64,000 nt of DNA from Chrysogorgia sp. JL179-B06. Taxonomy: Eukaryota > Cnidaria > Anthozoa > Scleralcyonacea > Chrysogorgiidae. Shown here piece after piece: positions 46,379 through 57,868 of the stretch. Under the pieces are notes generated by a model. The model ran no database searches. It was not told the DNA's origin and saw nothing but the letters and a program-made list of their open reading frames with translations. The position numbers and the translations under genes were made by a program. The stretch lies in assembly GCA_035772405.1 (NCBI GenBank), contig JAYKKM010000199.1, positions 186,001-250,000 on the forward strand. Direction: 5' to 3'. Positions within the stretch are counted from its first letter, which is position 1; each line of letters opens with the position of its first letter.

Positions 46379-46913
46379 TGTTGGACAGTCTGTGGTCTCC
46401 GTTCATCGCGAGATTGGAAAACCACGTACTTTGATTGGTTGGTTCTAATTTTGTCGCGGGAACTCGTTTCATTCGCTGTTCACACGAAGAGACAAGTCTC
46501 GAGGACGAAATGTTGTCTCTTCTGTGCCCTAGTTTCAAATCAATTTGAATTCATGAGACAACATTTTTTGTGGTTCACACAAAGGGATTTGTCTCCGCGC
46601 AATTCCCCGCGACTTGTTTCCTCTTGTATCCTAACATTTATAGGGCTGCTATATTGATATCAGTTCAGATCATTGAAACAGTATTATTTGAATAAAGATT
46701 CATTCATTCAACCTTAAGAAACGATAAGTGAACGATCGAGCATACAGAAGTAATGGCTTCTTACATAATCGAATCATATTCATTTTCCGCGTTTATTGCG
46801 CGCTTCCACAAGCCATGAAGAAGACCGAATCGCCAATATTATTGTTCTTTAAAAGAAACCAAGGAAGTATAGCTTAAATATTTTTATTATGATCATACCA
46901 GGACTTAGCCTAT

Positions 46914-47226
46914 GTACAGCCTGAATATACACCTGTAATTCAGTCTGTGAAAACTCGCACGATAGCATGTCGATCCCCCGCTGAGCTATTCAGATCTGAG
47001 TAGTAGATTTTGATTGTTCAAATCACAACCCTTGACTTATTCCAGGTACAGTTGGTTCTCTGGGAATTCTTGTGAGATTAAATAATCCAATCAAATAAAC
47101 AATTATGAATCATATGAGTATTAAACCACTCAAAATCTACTACTCAGATCTAGTAGCTCAGCGGGGGGTCGACAAGCTATCGTGCGAGTTTTCAGACTGA
47201 ATTACAGGTGTATATTCAGGCTGTAC
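46914..47226. repeat. Foldback MITE, intergenic
   Basis: About 313 bp with arms of about 110 bp: GTACAGCCTGAATATACACC and its complement, with TCGCACGATAGC and CGCTGAGCTA further in. Confidence 0.75.
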
Positions 47227-47353
47227 ACATGCTAACCAGGACTAAGCTAGTTAAAGCCTTCGCACACTATTTCGGGCTGTACACTAACCATTTAAATTTT
47301 TCGACCTGAAAAGACTATACGGGTTATCTGACTGTGGTTTATTACCAGAAGCT

Positions 47354-47540
47354 TATAGACCGCTTTCATAATGGTGGCCAATTTAAATATTCTTTTGTAT
47401 GCATGCAAATTAGCCTTTCTGGCCTCGTTACAAAGCGACGATTCTTTGGAATTACAACACACGAACGAGGTCAGAAAGGCTAATTTAAATGAACATAAAA
47501 GAATATTTAATTTGGGCACCATTATGAAAGAGGTGTATTG
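47354..47540. mobile_element. Foldback MITE, TAGACC family, uninterrupted copy
   Basis: About 187 bp with inverted arms containing AATTTAAATATTCTTTT and AAAGAATATTTAATTT, and GCAAATTAGCCTTTCTGGCC / GGTCAGAAAGGCTAATTT. It serves as the uninserted reference for the nested copy at 23.8 kb. Confidence 0.7.
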
Positions 47541-47574
47541 GCATCTTGTTAATAGATAACGTCGTCATCGGTTC

Positions 47575-47735
47575 TACGAGGGTATAAATAGGGATCATAC
47601 AACGATATCACCACTGATGAAGACACTAGATTGGAGTGTCGAAACTCGAAACGTTGGGTCAAGGATAGTATCTTTTAAAGTTACGTTCAAAAAACTTTTT
47701 AAAGCCAGAGTAGCGTCAAACTATGTCTGATTATG
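47575..47735 (+). repeat. Dispersed hammerhead-bearing repeat, copy 3
   Basis: CTGATGA at 47614-47620, stem II GACACT/AGTGTC, GAAA at 47641-47644, then a local duplication (GAAACTC followed by GAAACGTTGGG). The upstream stem I strand is CCA instead of CCC. It ends about 70 bp before the FAM161 stop codon. Confidence 0.6.
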
Positions 47736-47805
47736 AAGCTTTTGACAACTTTAAAGGAGATTAATGCCTTTTATTACATAATTTATCACAAATTCGAAAT
47801 ATATA

Positions 47806-48335
47806 TTATACGCTTTGCTCGTCGTATTCCACCTCAGACTCGTCACCATCGTCACTTTCCTCAGAAAAGTAATCCTGACTAGCATCAGCGTCGCTCACCG
47901 TCGAACTTGGATGTTCACGATTTTCGTAATTCGTGTCACCGCATTCATCGTCCCCACTCCCCTCGTCGACTATTTTCCCATCCTTCGTTACCAGTCTACT
48001 CACGAGATTCTCGTCCACTCCGGCATCGCGCAATATTTGCGTGTATTTCCTCTCCGCTTTTCTTTTGGCGTTTGCGCGCGATTCTTGTTCAAGCAACAAC
48101 GGTCTATGCGCAACACGACGTTGCATCTCCGCAAGTTCGTTTTCATATTCCTCCTTTCGCCCACGATCGGTTTCTCTGAAATTAAAGCAGCATTTTCCAT
48201 TACTACGTTTCGGAGAACGACAGAAACCATAAAACGGAAATTACTTTGTTTGTCGAGGTCAAAAACATCCTTTTCCCCAACAATTTGCATAAATGCCACC
48301 CTGTCTGTCCGTCCGTCCTGTCCGTCCGTCTGCCA

Positions 48336-48415
<80 letters not shown>

Positions 48416-48512
48416 ATGTCCGTCATGTCCGTCCGTCATGTCCGTCCGTCATGTCCGTCATGTCCGTCCGTCATGTCCGTCCGTCATGTCTGTCCGTCTG
48501 TCATGTCTGTCA

Positions 48513-48565
<53 letters not shown>

Positions 48566-51500
48566 TTCTGTCTGTCTGTCTGTCTGTCTGTCCTGTCCTG
48601 TCTGTCTGTCTGCCTGTCTGTCCGTCCGTCCGTCCTGTCCGTCCTGTCTGTCCGTGCTATCCGTCCTGTCTGTCTGTCCTGTCCGCCCGCCCCTCGTCCT
48701 CCTTCCCTTACGTCCTCCATGTATGTGCTCCATCTTCCCATTCACTCTCATCCTTGTCTCCAGCATGATCACTATCTTAATCCGAAGACTCTGAGAGTAC
48801 TCACAACAGTCACATACCTGAAACTCTTTAGTTTTCCTTCTTTGGTCTTCCTTAGCTGCCATGAATGATCGTTCGCCATTGCTTTCACGGAAACTTGAGA
48901 ACGAAGTTGCTTTTCTCGTTTTCGTTTTTCTTTCATTTCGCGAGAGCTTTCGCCATCGCGTTGTTTGCGCAACTCCAAATTCTTCCGAACGGTGTTATCA
49001 CGTAACCGCACCGACTCGGTAGTACTGTCAAGAAGAAAGATAAAGAAATACTAGTCAGAATAAATTAATAAATGAACTCTAATAAGACAGACATTAAAAG
49101 TATCAATACAAAGATGAAGGAAAATATGTTTAAGAGCGGATTTATTTTAAAATATTCTCGGATAAGGGCGTCAAATGGAGAAATACCAGAAGTTAAAATA
49201 GAAACGTTATTAATGTAAATAGGGTGACCAGACGGTTTATTTCAGTAGACTTGTAAATGGACTCAAGACAAAATGCTTGTGGGACTACATTTGCGCGAGC
49301 CAGGTTGCCCAGTGACGCTTCGAAGCGCGATTCTAAAATTTAGAACTGACACTTGAAGCGTTTTAGAACTGGTGGCTTATTTTGCGAGGCAAACGTTGGA
49401 AACAGTATTTCCTGTATAAGGAGAGATGCAGCCCTCATTCCTCTCTTTTCAATAATATTCCTCTGTCACTTTCCTCACTATTTATTTATGTATCAGACTT
49501 GACAAGTAACGAAACATCAGTTATTAAAATATATTATGTTTTAATTTTATTATTGGTTTTTGTTGAGGATGGGAATCCGTCGCAGGCCGCACTTGCCGAT
49601 CGCAGTATACAAAGAAAATGAGAACTTCGAAGAATGGGATCGTTACAGGTTATCCGTTGCTGACGTAGTCAGCAAACACTTAGTTATCGAAATGTTGTTT
49701 GGTTGTGGCATACGTCACAACCGAACACGTTCCGGAAAACAGCGACAGTTCGCCGAGATCGTTTGTTGCTTCGAGTAGGCTTTTTACTTCGTTTATTTGG
49801 TCCACGATAGGTATTGAACTACTTTTGTTGTTTATCTTACACTGACCAACATTTTGGTCAGGTTCTTGTGAATGTGTAAATTTCACGTGCTTGGCCAATG
49901 TGGTTTAAATTTAAAATATTTGCCCCCATTCCGCAGTATATCGTGACAACTTAGCGCGAAACTATCTTCTAGTTCAGCACCCGTTCTTATAGCCTCGGAC
50001 ATACTCACAAAGAATGGACACAAGCCAATGAACTTACTTATCTCACATTTTTCTGTGACTCAAATGTCAGCAGACACATGTACGCGTTGCGTACCTATTT
50101 TTTTCAAAGGAAGGGGATTAAGCGCATGCTCCTATTTCGCTGTTGTGTACGGAGGCTTGACACAGTTTCTTACCCAAATGGCAACGTATCTTGAGATGAC
50201 GAAAGTCGTGCACTAAGAGGTCTACTCTTCCTGCCACTCTGCATCGGCGAGTGCAAACTCCGAGTCAAGTTCTCCATCGATTTCGTTCGCCTCAGACAAC
50301 TTTCCCCGCGTGGCATGCGCGCGGTGCGCAAGTTAAACGGCTCCACGACAGTCGGTTGACGTTCCTTCTTTTTCAGACGCAATTCCTTCTCGAACTCCCA
50401 GTGTAAGGCGTCGAAATCCGGCACGTCAGGATTGATGTCCGGTCGAAACTTCGGCTTTCGTGACCTTGCCTGGTCCTCGCGAATTCTTTGACATTTTTGC
50501 CGCGATTTCGCCGCCGGTGAAATATTTGCGCGCGCTTCCATGCTGGGGGGAAGGCGCGATCCCGCCAACAGCTCCGCGGCGCGCAATTTCGTCCTGATTT
50601 TTCGATACTCATCCTGCTCCGTTAGCCGATCAGCGAGGCTTAAATCGTCCATGTGTTTCGGGGATGGCCTGGCTTTGAACGCGGATCCTCTCGTTTCATC
50701 CTTCGCTTTCTCTTTCCCCGCTATTTTTTTTTCCATCTCTTTCCTCCGTTTCTTCTCCTCTTCCCGTCTGACAAAACCGAACGGCTTCTCGGTCGCCTTC
50801 AAAATGGCCTTGTTTATTTCACGAACGTGTTCGCTCCTACGGTTGTTCTTCTCCATTATTTCATCGTACAACGGCAGGAATGTCGTGGCGGGAACCGGCT
50901 GCGCTCTGAACGTCTTTTGAAGTTCCGCCTGCTCCATGGACTTTCGTAAAGCCAATTCTTCTTCGATCATTCTCATGGATCTGGTCGTTCGCTTCTCTTT
51001 CGTTGCTTCACGAAGAGTCATGGCAAACGGTTTTGGTACGGTTATGGCAGGACTCCATTCATTTTCTTTGGGTTTCTCCGATTCACGCGGTTCAAGACTT
51101 TCGTCGTTTAGCGAAACCGCCGTGTAATCTCGAACAGAGAAGTCTTTCCACAAGTCCTCGACCATGTCGATCGCTGCTGACCTTTTGGGATACAAGGAAC
51201 TTGAAAATTCCTCAGGGCTTCTTGGATCTTTGTCTGTGCCTGAGATCTCTTCATTTTCGTCTGAGTCTTCACTGTGGTCTTCTTGTTGGTCTTCTAAAAC
51301 AGAGTTATACCAAATTGAAATGAATATTTCCTTACATTTCCTTTACTCCCAAACGTCGTGAGTTGAAACACAAAAGAGTGAGTGTCAGGGTAGTGTTTTG
51401 CGCGCTTGTGTTTTTGTTTTCAAACTATAATTTGCATGTGAACTCTAGAAATGTTGAAATTGGAGTCCGATCCTGACTTCGGGGCGTTATGAAGTTAATG

Positions 51501-53657
51501 TTCAAGACGATTTGAACAGTTGCGGTTCGCTTGTTTGTGAACCACTGCGGGCCGCGCGCAACGCCGTTTCTGACGAACAAGCTGGCCCGGATGGCTTTAG
51601 TTCCTAAATCTTTGCAAATTCAAATGAACAAAACATCAGAAGAAACAAAATATATTTATTTACTAGTCACGCATCAAACACTTCCATTCCGCGTAAACTT
51701 ATTCGCGCTGTTTCAGCAGCATAACCCGGCCTTCCACGCTTCGGAGGCGAAGCGCTCGTAGCAGCTTCTATGTATTGAAAAGATTACTATAGTAAATGAT
51801 CAATTTTACGAAAAATATCACAATAATTGATCACTCAGGTATATTTACTTCTTAGAAAACTTCAAAATGGATAATCTATAAGAAGGATTGATCAAATATC
51901 GACGGATTTATTCGTTTGTGAACTGAAATAGGCGTCCCATAAAATGGCCGCCAAGAAGAAAACAAGCGCGCAAAGCACTTTGTAAATGTTCGTATCGCGT
52001 ATTAAAGGTGAATTAGGTTACTCTATCACGTGAACTGTGACGTCATGTGCTGGGTAAAGCGGTCAGTGTTGGCGGAAATGACAAAGAAATTAAACTTCTT
52101 CTCGATGTTTTTTTAGTAATTCTTCTCGAGTATAACTAGTATAACTTCTTCTCAATGTTATTTTAGTAATCGTGTTACAACATAAAATAATATGACATTG
52201 CATACACATACAACTCAAAATTAGTGACCTTCTGATGATCAGTGAAATGCTGTACCAGTATCAGCATAGAAATTCTCCTTATCAGTCTCCCAACAATATA
52301 GTACTACAGTAGTTGGGAGAAGTTATTTTAAAAACATGTCAGTTTATATTTGGTGATCATTTCCTTTGTTCTCACTAGTCACTACCTCTATAAAACAAAG
52401 CATATTCCAAAAAATAATGACATCTTGAAAACCCAAGATTCAAGTCAATAACAAGATGAGAATCTTGGGTTTTCAGGATGTCATTATTTTTCAGAATATG
52501 TTTTGTTTGATATTATTTAAAGTTGTTGGCTGGTCCTGGTTTTTGGACTACCTCTATTCTTGGTTAACCTTCTATGCTACTCAAGTGATAACATTAGCCT
52601 ACAATTCTAGATGTGGAAGGACAAGCCAGGTCCGGCGAGATCCACGATAGGATCAGGGGAAGGTGGGGTTATGGTCTTTCACGGGCCCCTAAATACCCTA
52701 AAAACTTCATTCTATGTGTAGGATAATAGGATTTGCATGATGGTTATCGTTTCTGGGGCCCTTATTTGGCCCAGGCCCTGGGGAAGTTGCCCTGGCTAAC
52801 CCCCCCCCCCCTTTGGCACCCTAGTCCAGGTGATAGGTTGTCCCAGCCCTATGAGGATGTTAAAATTTTGAAAATCTATCATGTGCTCTATTTTCCAGGG
52901 TGCATTCCAGGTAAGCTCCACGCTAGACATATCAGAATATGGTGTATATTTTATGCCGTTGCATCAACCATTTTTGGAAGTCCACGCCGGATATCTCTGG
53001 CGTGGATTACTAAAATATGCAGACTGATCTATTGCTAACAATTTTACCACAATCAATCGTCGGGTCATGAGAAGACATGTCCTTCACAACATCCTGAATC
53101 CTAGGCCTAGCCATAGCTGGTGACTTCGGAGGTTTATGAAAGACCCTTTCGTCGATTTTTGGAGAATTATACTCGCGTGAAGGATGAAAAGATGGCTCAA
53201 AGGCGTCGCTGGAATCTTGTCCAGCACCGTTATGTTGCTTCAAGCCGACGCCATGTGAAAATCCTTCCCACTGGAAACTGTTCTGGTTTTGTAGTTCGTC
53301 GTAGTATTTGGTTTCAAGCAGCTTCAAAGTCTTTTTATGTTCCTCTTTTAATTTCACCAAGTTCTGGTAGAACTGCTCTTCGTTGACAGCGTCTAGCTTC
53401 TCACAACTCAACGAGGAAGCTTGGCTTAAATTATGTTTATCGTGAGCATATGCATAGCGACCGACCGTTGCTGTTCGACTTAGACTCCTTGTCAAAACAT
53501 CGTTCTGCTGCTCCTTCGCTTCGTCTTCGTGTCTAAGATCACGTTTGCGTTGCTCTTGGTTAAATTCCTTCGCAGTTGCAGGTCTATCGGTGTTGGAAAT
53601 TCGCGGTGCATTATAGCAATGGTTCTTGACAACCGAAATAGCGTGACTTGTCGCCAT
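47806..53657 (-). CDS. FAM161A: FAM161 (UPF0564) ciliary/centrosomal protein, complete
   Basis: Microtubule-associated coiled-coil protein of cilia and centrioles; human FAM161A is mutated in retinal degeneration. Four coding exons: 53657-53048, 51293-50174, 49024-48818, 48175-47806. Phases agree and total 2307 nt, giving 768 residues. The start MATSHAISVV was chosen because it precedes conserved sequence; two codons in frame upstream are weaker. Family landmarks: EEQFYQNLVKLKEEHKKTL in exon 1; PFAMTLREATKEKRT, RPSPKHMDDLSLADRL and FRPDINPDVPDFDALHWEFE in exon 2; a lysine-rich coil in exon 3; EEYENELAEMQRRVAHRPLL and RKAERKYTQILRDAGVDE in exon 4. The tail after it is very acidic (EESDDGDESEVEYDE). 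Intron 3 contains a long CTGT microsatellite. The A versus B paralogue call is uncertain for an invertebrate. Confidence 0.9.
48327..48680 (+). repeat. CTGT microsatellite, FAM161 intron 3
   Basis: Two long pure CTGT blocks separated by CCGTCATGT repeats and followed by CCGTCCTGT variants. Long plus- and minus-strand frames here (CLSV or TDRQ repeats) are artefacts. Confidence 0.95.
52395..52550. repeat. Foldback inserted in a dispersed repeat, FAM161 intron 1
   Basis: A palindrome (CTTGAAAACCCAAGATTC / GAATCTTGGGTTTTCAGG) bracketed by direct copies of ACTACCTCTAT. The surrounding repeat matches 27480-27730, where the palindrome is absent. Confidence 0.55.
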
Positions 53658-54027
53658 GTTGGTTTTCGAAAAACAACAGAATAACGGATTGCTTTTGAGC
53701 ATATTTTTTACTAGGGAGGGGTGGATGATTTTTGAACAATTTTCTCAGTAGTATAAGTTTTTTCATGGAAAAATTAAAAAGTTATTTCTGCACAGAGTAC
53801 AAGAAGAGAGATTTTTAAACATTTTCATGAACTGTAATGTGTTAAAATAAATATCAAAAACCGACACCGTACTTCATTCAAACTCCTCACCCCTCCAACC
53901 CCTCCATACCTGATGGAATGTTTTGTACTGCGGGCGCATATAAAAATTTTCAAATGCTTGTTTCTGGAGTTGAAAGCTTCGTTTAATATACTGTACTGTA
54001 TACTGCTCCAAAGAGCGAAAGTTCCAG
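53658..54027. promoter_or_regulatory. Shared upstream region of FAM161 and CNIH4
   Basis: The two start codons point away from each other and are only 370 bp apart, so both promoters and 5' leaders must fit here. The stretch is AT-rich, has no obvious TATA box at a fixed distance, and contains no recognised repeat. A bidirectional promoter is inferred from spacing alone. Confidence 0.5.
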
Positions 54028-55830
54028 ATGCTGTTCTCTGACACTTATTTATTTATATTCTCTCTCATAGATGCTGCAGGACTCTTGTTTCTCACTGTAT
54101 TTTTTGTATCCTTTCAAATCAATTCCATTGACAGCTCAGAGCCGTTAGTGTCAGCTGTTTGGACTTGTATATTAAATTTGACAATTTTGGCTAGAATCCT
54201 TGACAGGCTTTGAAGATAATTAATCTCTCGGATCTGGAATGTGATTATATCAATGCAACCGTGTGCTGTAACCGCTTAAACAAGGTCAATTTTACCACAA
54301 ATACATACTTATATTTATTAGAATAAATTACTACCTGTAATACTGTATTACTATTAAATATAATATACAGGTATAATAAATATATATTATAATATATTAT
54401 GATTATCAAAATTTGATTAATTAAAACTGTTTAAATGAATATTTAGCATTTTTCATTAATTCATCTTGAACAGTATTTAAAGTGTACTGTATCATGTTTT
54501 GGGATTTTACATTTTCGTAATATTTAGGTCTTCCTGAGCAAAATCATAATATATCTTGTCAGCCAAAAATTTCATCTTCATGGACTTTTTTTGCTGTTAA
54601 AGTTATCGATGTGATGTCACAAGAGGCATTTTTGTGGCAAGTAACAAAAGAAAACTGGTTTGGAATGCCTCTTGTGCCATCACATCCGGTAACTTTGACA
54701 GCGAAAAACTCCATGAAGATGAAATTTTTGGCTAACAAGATATATTATGATTTTGCTCAGGAAGACCCAAATATTACGGATATGTAAAATTCCCGAACGT
54801 GAGATAGGCTCTTTAACAGTTTTAAAATATCATTTTTAATATGCAGCTTTTTCTTTTGTTAGTTTGTCATTCCAGAAATAATAGCTCAACTATATTTGCC
54901 TGTTATGTTTCTCATACACTTTCACTGGATCTATTTCTTATTCACTCTTCCAATTAGTGTTTGGCTGCTTTATAGGTGAACTCCATTATTTTGTAAAAAT
55001 TATAATGTTTTAAAATAACATTTTGAAAATGTGTGTTCCGATTTGCTAAAAGCCGTGTCACAATATACAATTATTAAAATTTTCCCATGTGACAATATTA
55101 TACAATAATATCACATAACATGTATTAATTTGGTTGTTGCTTTTCCTGCTCAAGGTATTTCACTAAGCCATCAGGAAACGTTGGAATCTATGATCCAGCT
55201 GAAATTCACAACAGAAGTGAACTAAAAGGTTTTCTGAAGGAGTCAATGGTAAAACTAGGACTTCATCTGATTTCATTCTTTCTGTACCTATACAGGTAAG
55301 ACATCTTGTCTTCTGTGCACAACTCATGGACTTGTATTTTGGTTTAGTTTATGCAACATTGCAGGGTTCAAATTAATGAGTTGTGACTCACAAGTCAAAT
55401 TACACAATTCCAAAATGGATTTAGAAAAAAAATTTAAAATTCCAAATACAAATTAGCTAAATCAAAGTAATGTTTTGTTCTGCAGATGAGATAATTATTA
55501 TAACTTCAGCATCGTAATCAATTGGTCTCAATTGGGACGTAAGTCCTGTTCCTTTCTCCTGTCTCACCCGTCTTATTCGTTGTATTTGTATGTACTTTTT
55601 GTAATTACTGGTAATAGTAACTTGTAAATATATTGTGACAAATTCATTATAAACTCAAACTCATTGTTTATTTTCAAATCTCTTACCATTTGGTCATATT
55701 GGTACCTATTATTTTTTAATAATGGTACAATAATGGTACTGTTAGTACCAGTGACTCATTTTATTCCATCATCTTCAATTCTAGTATGATTGCTGTATTA
55801 ATAGCGAAAAAGGGCTCAGATAAACAATGA
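54028..55830 (+). CDS. CNIH4: Cornichon family member 4 (ER export cargo receptor), complete
   Basis: Small three-pass membrane protein that sorts cargo, notably GPCRs, into COPII vesicles. Exons are 54028-54105, 54216-54284, 54863-54975, 55155-55295 and 55785-55830, total 447 nt, 148 residues (human CNIH4 about 139). Exon 1 gives the first TM helix ([19 protein letters not shown]). Exon 2 has [19 protein letters not shown], exon 3 has [12 protein letters not shown] and a TM helix, and exon 4 has [20 protein letters not shown] and a TM helix. The exon-2 acceptor GAAG at 54215 lacks a good pyrimidine tract but is supported by the conserved protein. A TTAA-flanked foldback MITE fills much of intron 2. 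The gene lies head-to-head with FAM161. Confidence 0.93.
54481..54812. mobile_element. Foldback MITE, TTAA type, CNIH4 intron 2
   Basis: A 332-bp copy of the same family as the 26.3-kb element, flanked on both sides by TTAA (54477-54480, 54813-54816). A fragment of the same right end (ATTACGGATATGTAAAATCC) is at about 20005-20055. Confidence 0.8.
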
Positions 55831-57868
55831 CAAAGCAGAATGGTTATCCTGGCTCACCTGCTGCATCATTCGACTCATCATAATGTGAAAAAGACTATCT
55901 TTATTAAACGTTTTTACTTGTAAAACATTTACAGTATATAAGTATATAACAATGGACGTAGGTGTTATTATAATAATAGTAATGTTATTTTGAATTGTAT
56001 ATATTTATAATGCACCATTGGTAGCTAGGCTCTAATACAAACTATATCTAAGTGGATAAAATGTGGATTTCTTTGTACTATACTGCATTGTAATGTAGTT
56101 GACACATTCATTATTATAACTTTAGTGCAAGATTTCTGCAAAGTTGTTTGAATATTATATCATTAGTGTAAGGTTACACTAATACTGTACTTGTGTGTCA
56201 ACACACATACCATTTTTACTGAATACTGATTTCAGTTACTGATATATATGCCCTGATATTTTGGGTTTTATAGAAGCACGACTAACCAATTTAGTAGACT
56301 GAATGGTAAGCAAACATTTTGTTTATAAAAATTTCCACTCATCTTGGGAATACGTGCATCAGCTCAATAGGTTGGATAAAGATATTGGGTTCTACTCTGA
56401 ATGGGCCAGTCTAAATATTTTTTGTATCGTGAGCAGGTGGAAACCTGGCCTTTCCTGCAACCTGATTGGCTGCAGCAGCAGACTGAATTTTATGATATTT
56501 TGACCACAGTCACGGAAACCTAAATGCTAAAAATTTTTATTGTGATTTTTGCTTCATTATTAACTGGAAAATGGAAAACTAATACAGAATTTGATTCAAC
56601 TAAGCTGGAAATAACCATATCTATATTATACAAAACCTAAAGTATTTTGGTTTGTTTTTCTTTCCTTATCCAAATAATGCAGTTTTACCAACTAAAGTAA
56701 CTCAAGTCTTTTACCTTGTATAATAAAAAAATTAATGTTATTTACCATTTTTGGTCGGTCTGGATCCGATAGAGAAATATTTGCCCTCGGTCTCAAAAAC
56801 GTCCCTTGGCCTCCTGCCATTTTTGAGACCTCAGGCAAATATTTATCTACTGGACCTTCCAGCCAGTAAATAATCATGCAAATTAGCCTGTCTGGTTAGA
56901 GGTAAGAAAGGCTAATTTAAATTAATATAAAATAATATTTAATTTTAGTCTGCAAAAGCAGACTCTGTCATCAGGTATGCTTTCACAGACCAATTTAATT
57001 TAGGTGCCATTATGAGAGGTCTGTACCAGGGAAATAGAGAAAACCACACCTAACCACGGAGGACCACTTACCTGAATACACGGACCCCAGTCACCCCACT
57101 GAGACGTGGTCTGGTATTGTTTTCTCTAATTGCCCAGAATGGTCCCTAGTTTGCTAGCCAGGATAAAGTTTGGCACAACATGATCAGAAGCTGGACAGCT
57201 AGGGTAGATATAATCTATACAGTATAGCTGAATCCTTGTTTTGAGATCTTTTGAGTGTACTGCATTTCAAAGTTTTATTGTTTTTTTGGCAGGCCCCTGC
57301 CCATTTTGTATCAGATTTGGCAGGTACTTCATGTAAGCTAATCCCCAACATTGTCGAGACAAAAATCGGCATATATATGAAGTAGTCCCCTCAGATTTAG
57401 AAATTCGATCCTAAGCTAAGAACGAAAATAAAATGTAAGTTTTGAAGATAGTTGGATGGATAGGGTTAGCCTTGTTCTTGTTTGGGGTGGGAGGGGTTAT
57501 ATTCGGGACGCGTCGCGGCATACAGCGAGGCGGGTTTTCCGATTGATTTATCACAATTGCCTTGGGTTTCAATGTAGTACTTCCCTTGCGATAGTAACCT
57601 CTAGTTTAGAAGTCTACTCTAGGTATCCGGGGAAAAATACTTGTTCAAACCGTGAAAAGTTTCCGTATATATTGATGTCCGGTACACTGACCAATCAAAT
57701 GCATGGAATTAATATTTCCCGCGTGATTGATTTTGCGGGAAATTTGTTGTGAATCAGTATTACGCGCGAAAGAAAAACATCTCTTGGTATAAATAAATTG
57801 TCATTTTATTCGGTTTTAACTTTGTCTTGGAATCTAATTTTGTTGGATATATTCATACACGCAGTGAG
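55831..57868. other. Intergenic region between CNIH4 and DTL
   Basis: CNIH4 3' end and DTL upstream region. A partial TAGACC-family MITE lies at 56876-57020, and a foldback with AAATATTTGCC / GGCAAATATTT at 56775-56845. A segment TACTTCCCTTGCGATAGTAA (57578) also occurs at 4710. No further gene seen. Confidence 0.55.

Larger units (their letters stand above)
42066..47805. other. Intergenic region upstream of MTA
   Basis: Contains the MTA 5' leader and promoter (a transcript start just above 42065 is likely; the leader is GC-richer than the flanks), foldbacks at 45.4, 46.2, 46.9 and 47.4 kb, and the FAM161 3' end. I see nothing else gene-like; 42.5-45.1 kb is unassigned. Confidence 0.6.

Noticed and set aside
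47815..48868. Long CLSV/TDRQ-repeat frames on both strands
   Set aside because: CTGT microsatellite within FAM161 intron 3 plus shadow of FAM161 exon 4.
54106..54213. Read-through of CNIH4 exon 1 to a stop at 54213
   Set aside because: Splicing at GT 54106 restores the conserved cornichon sequence in exon 2; the read-through has no family match.
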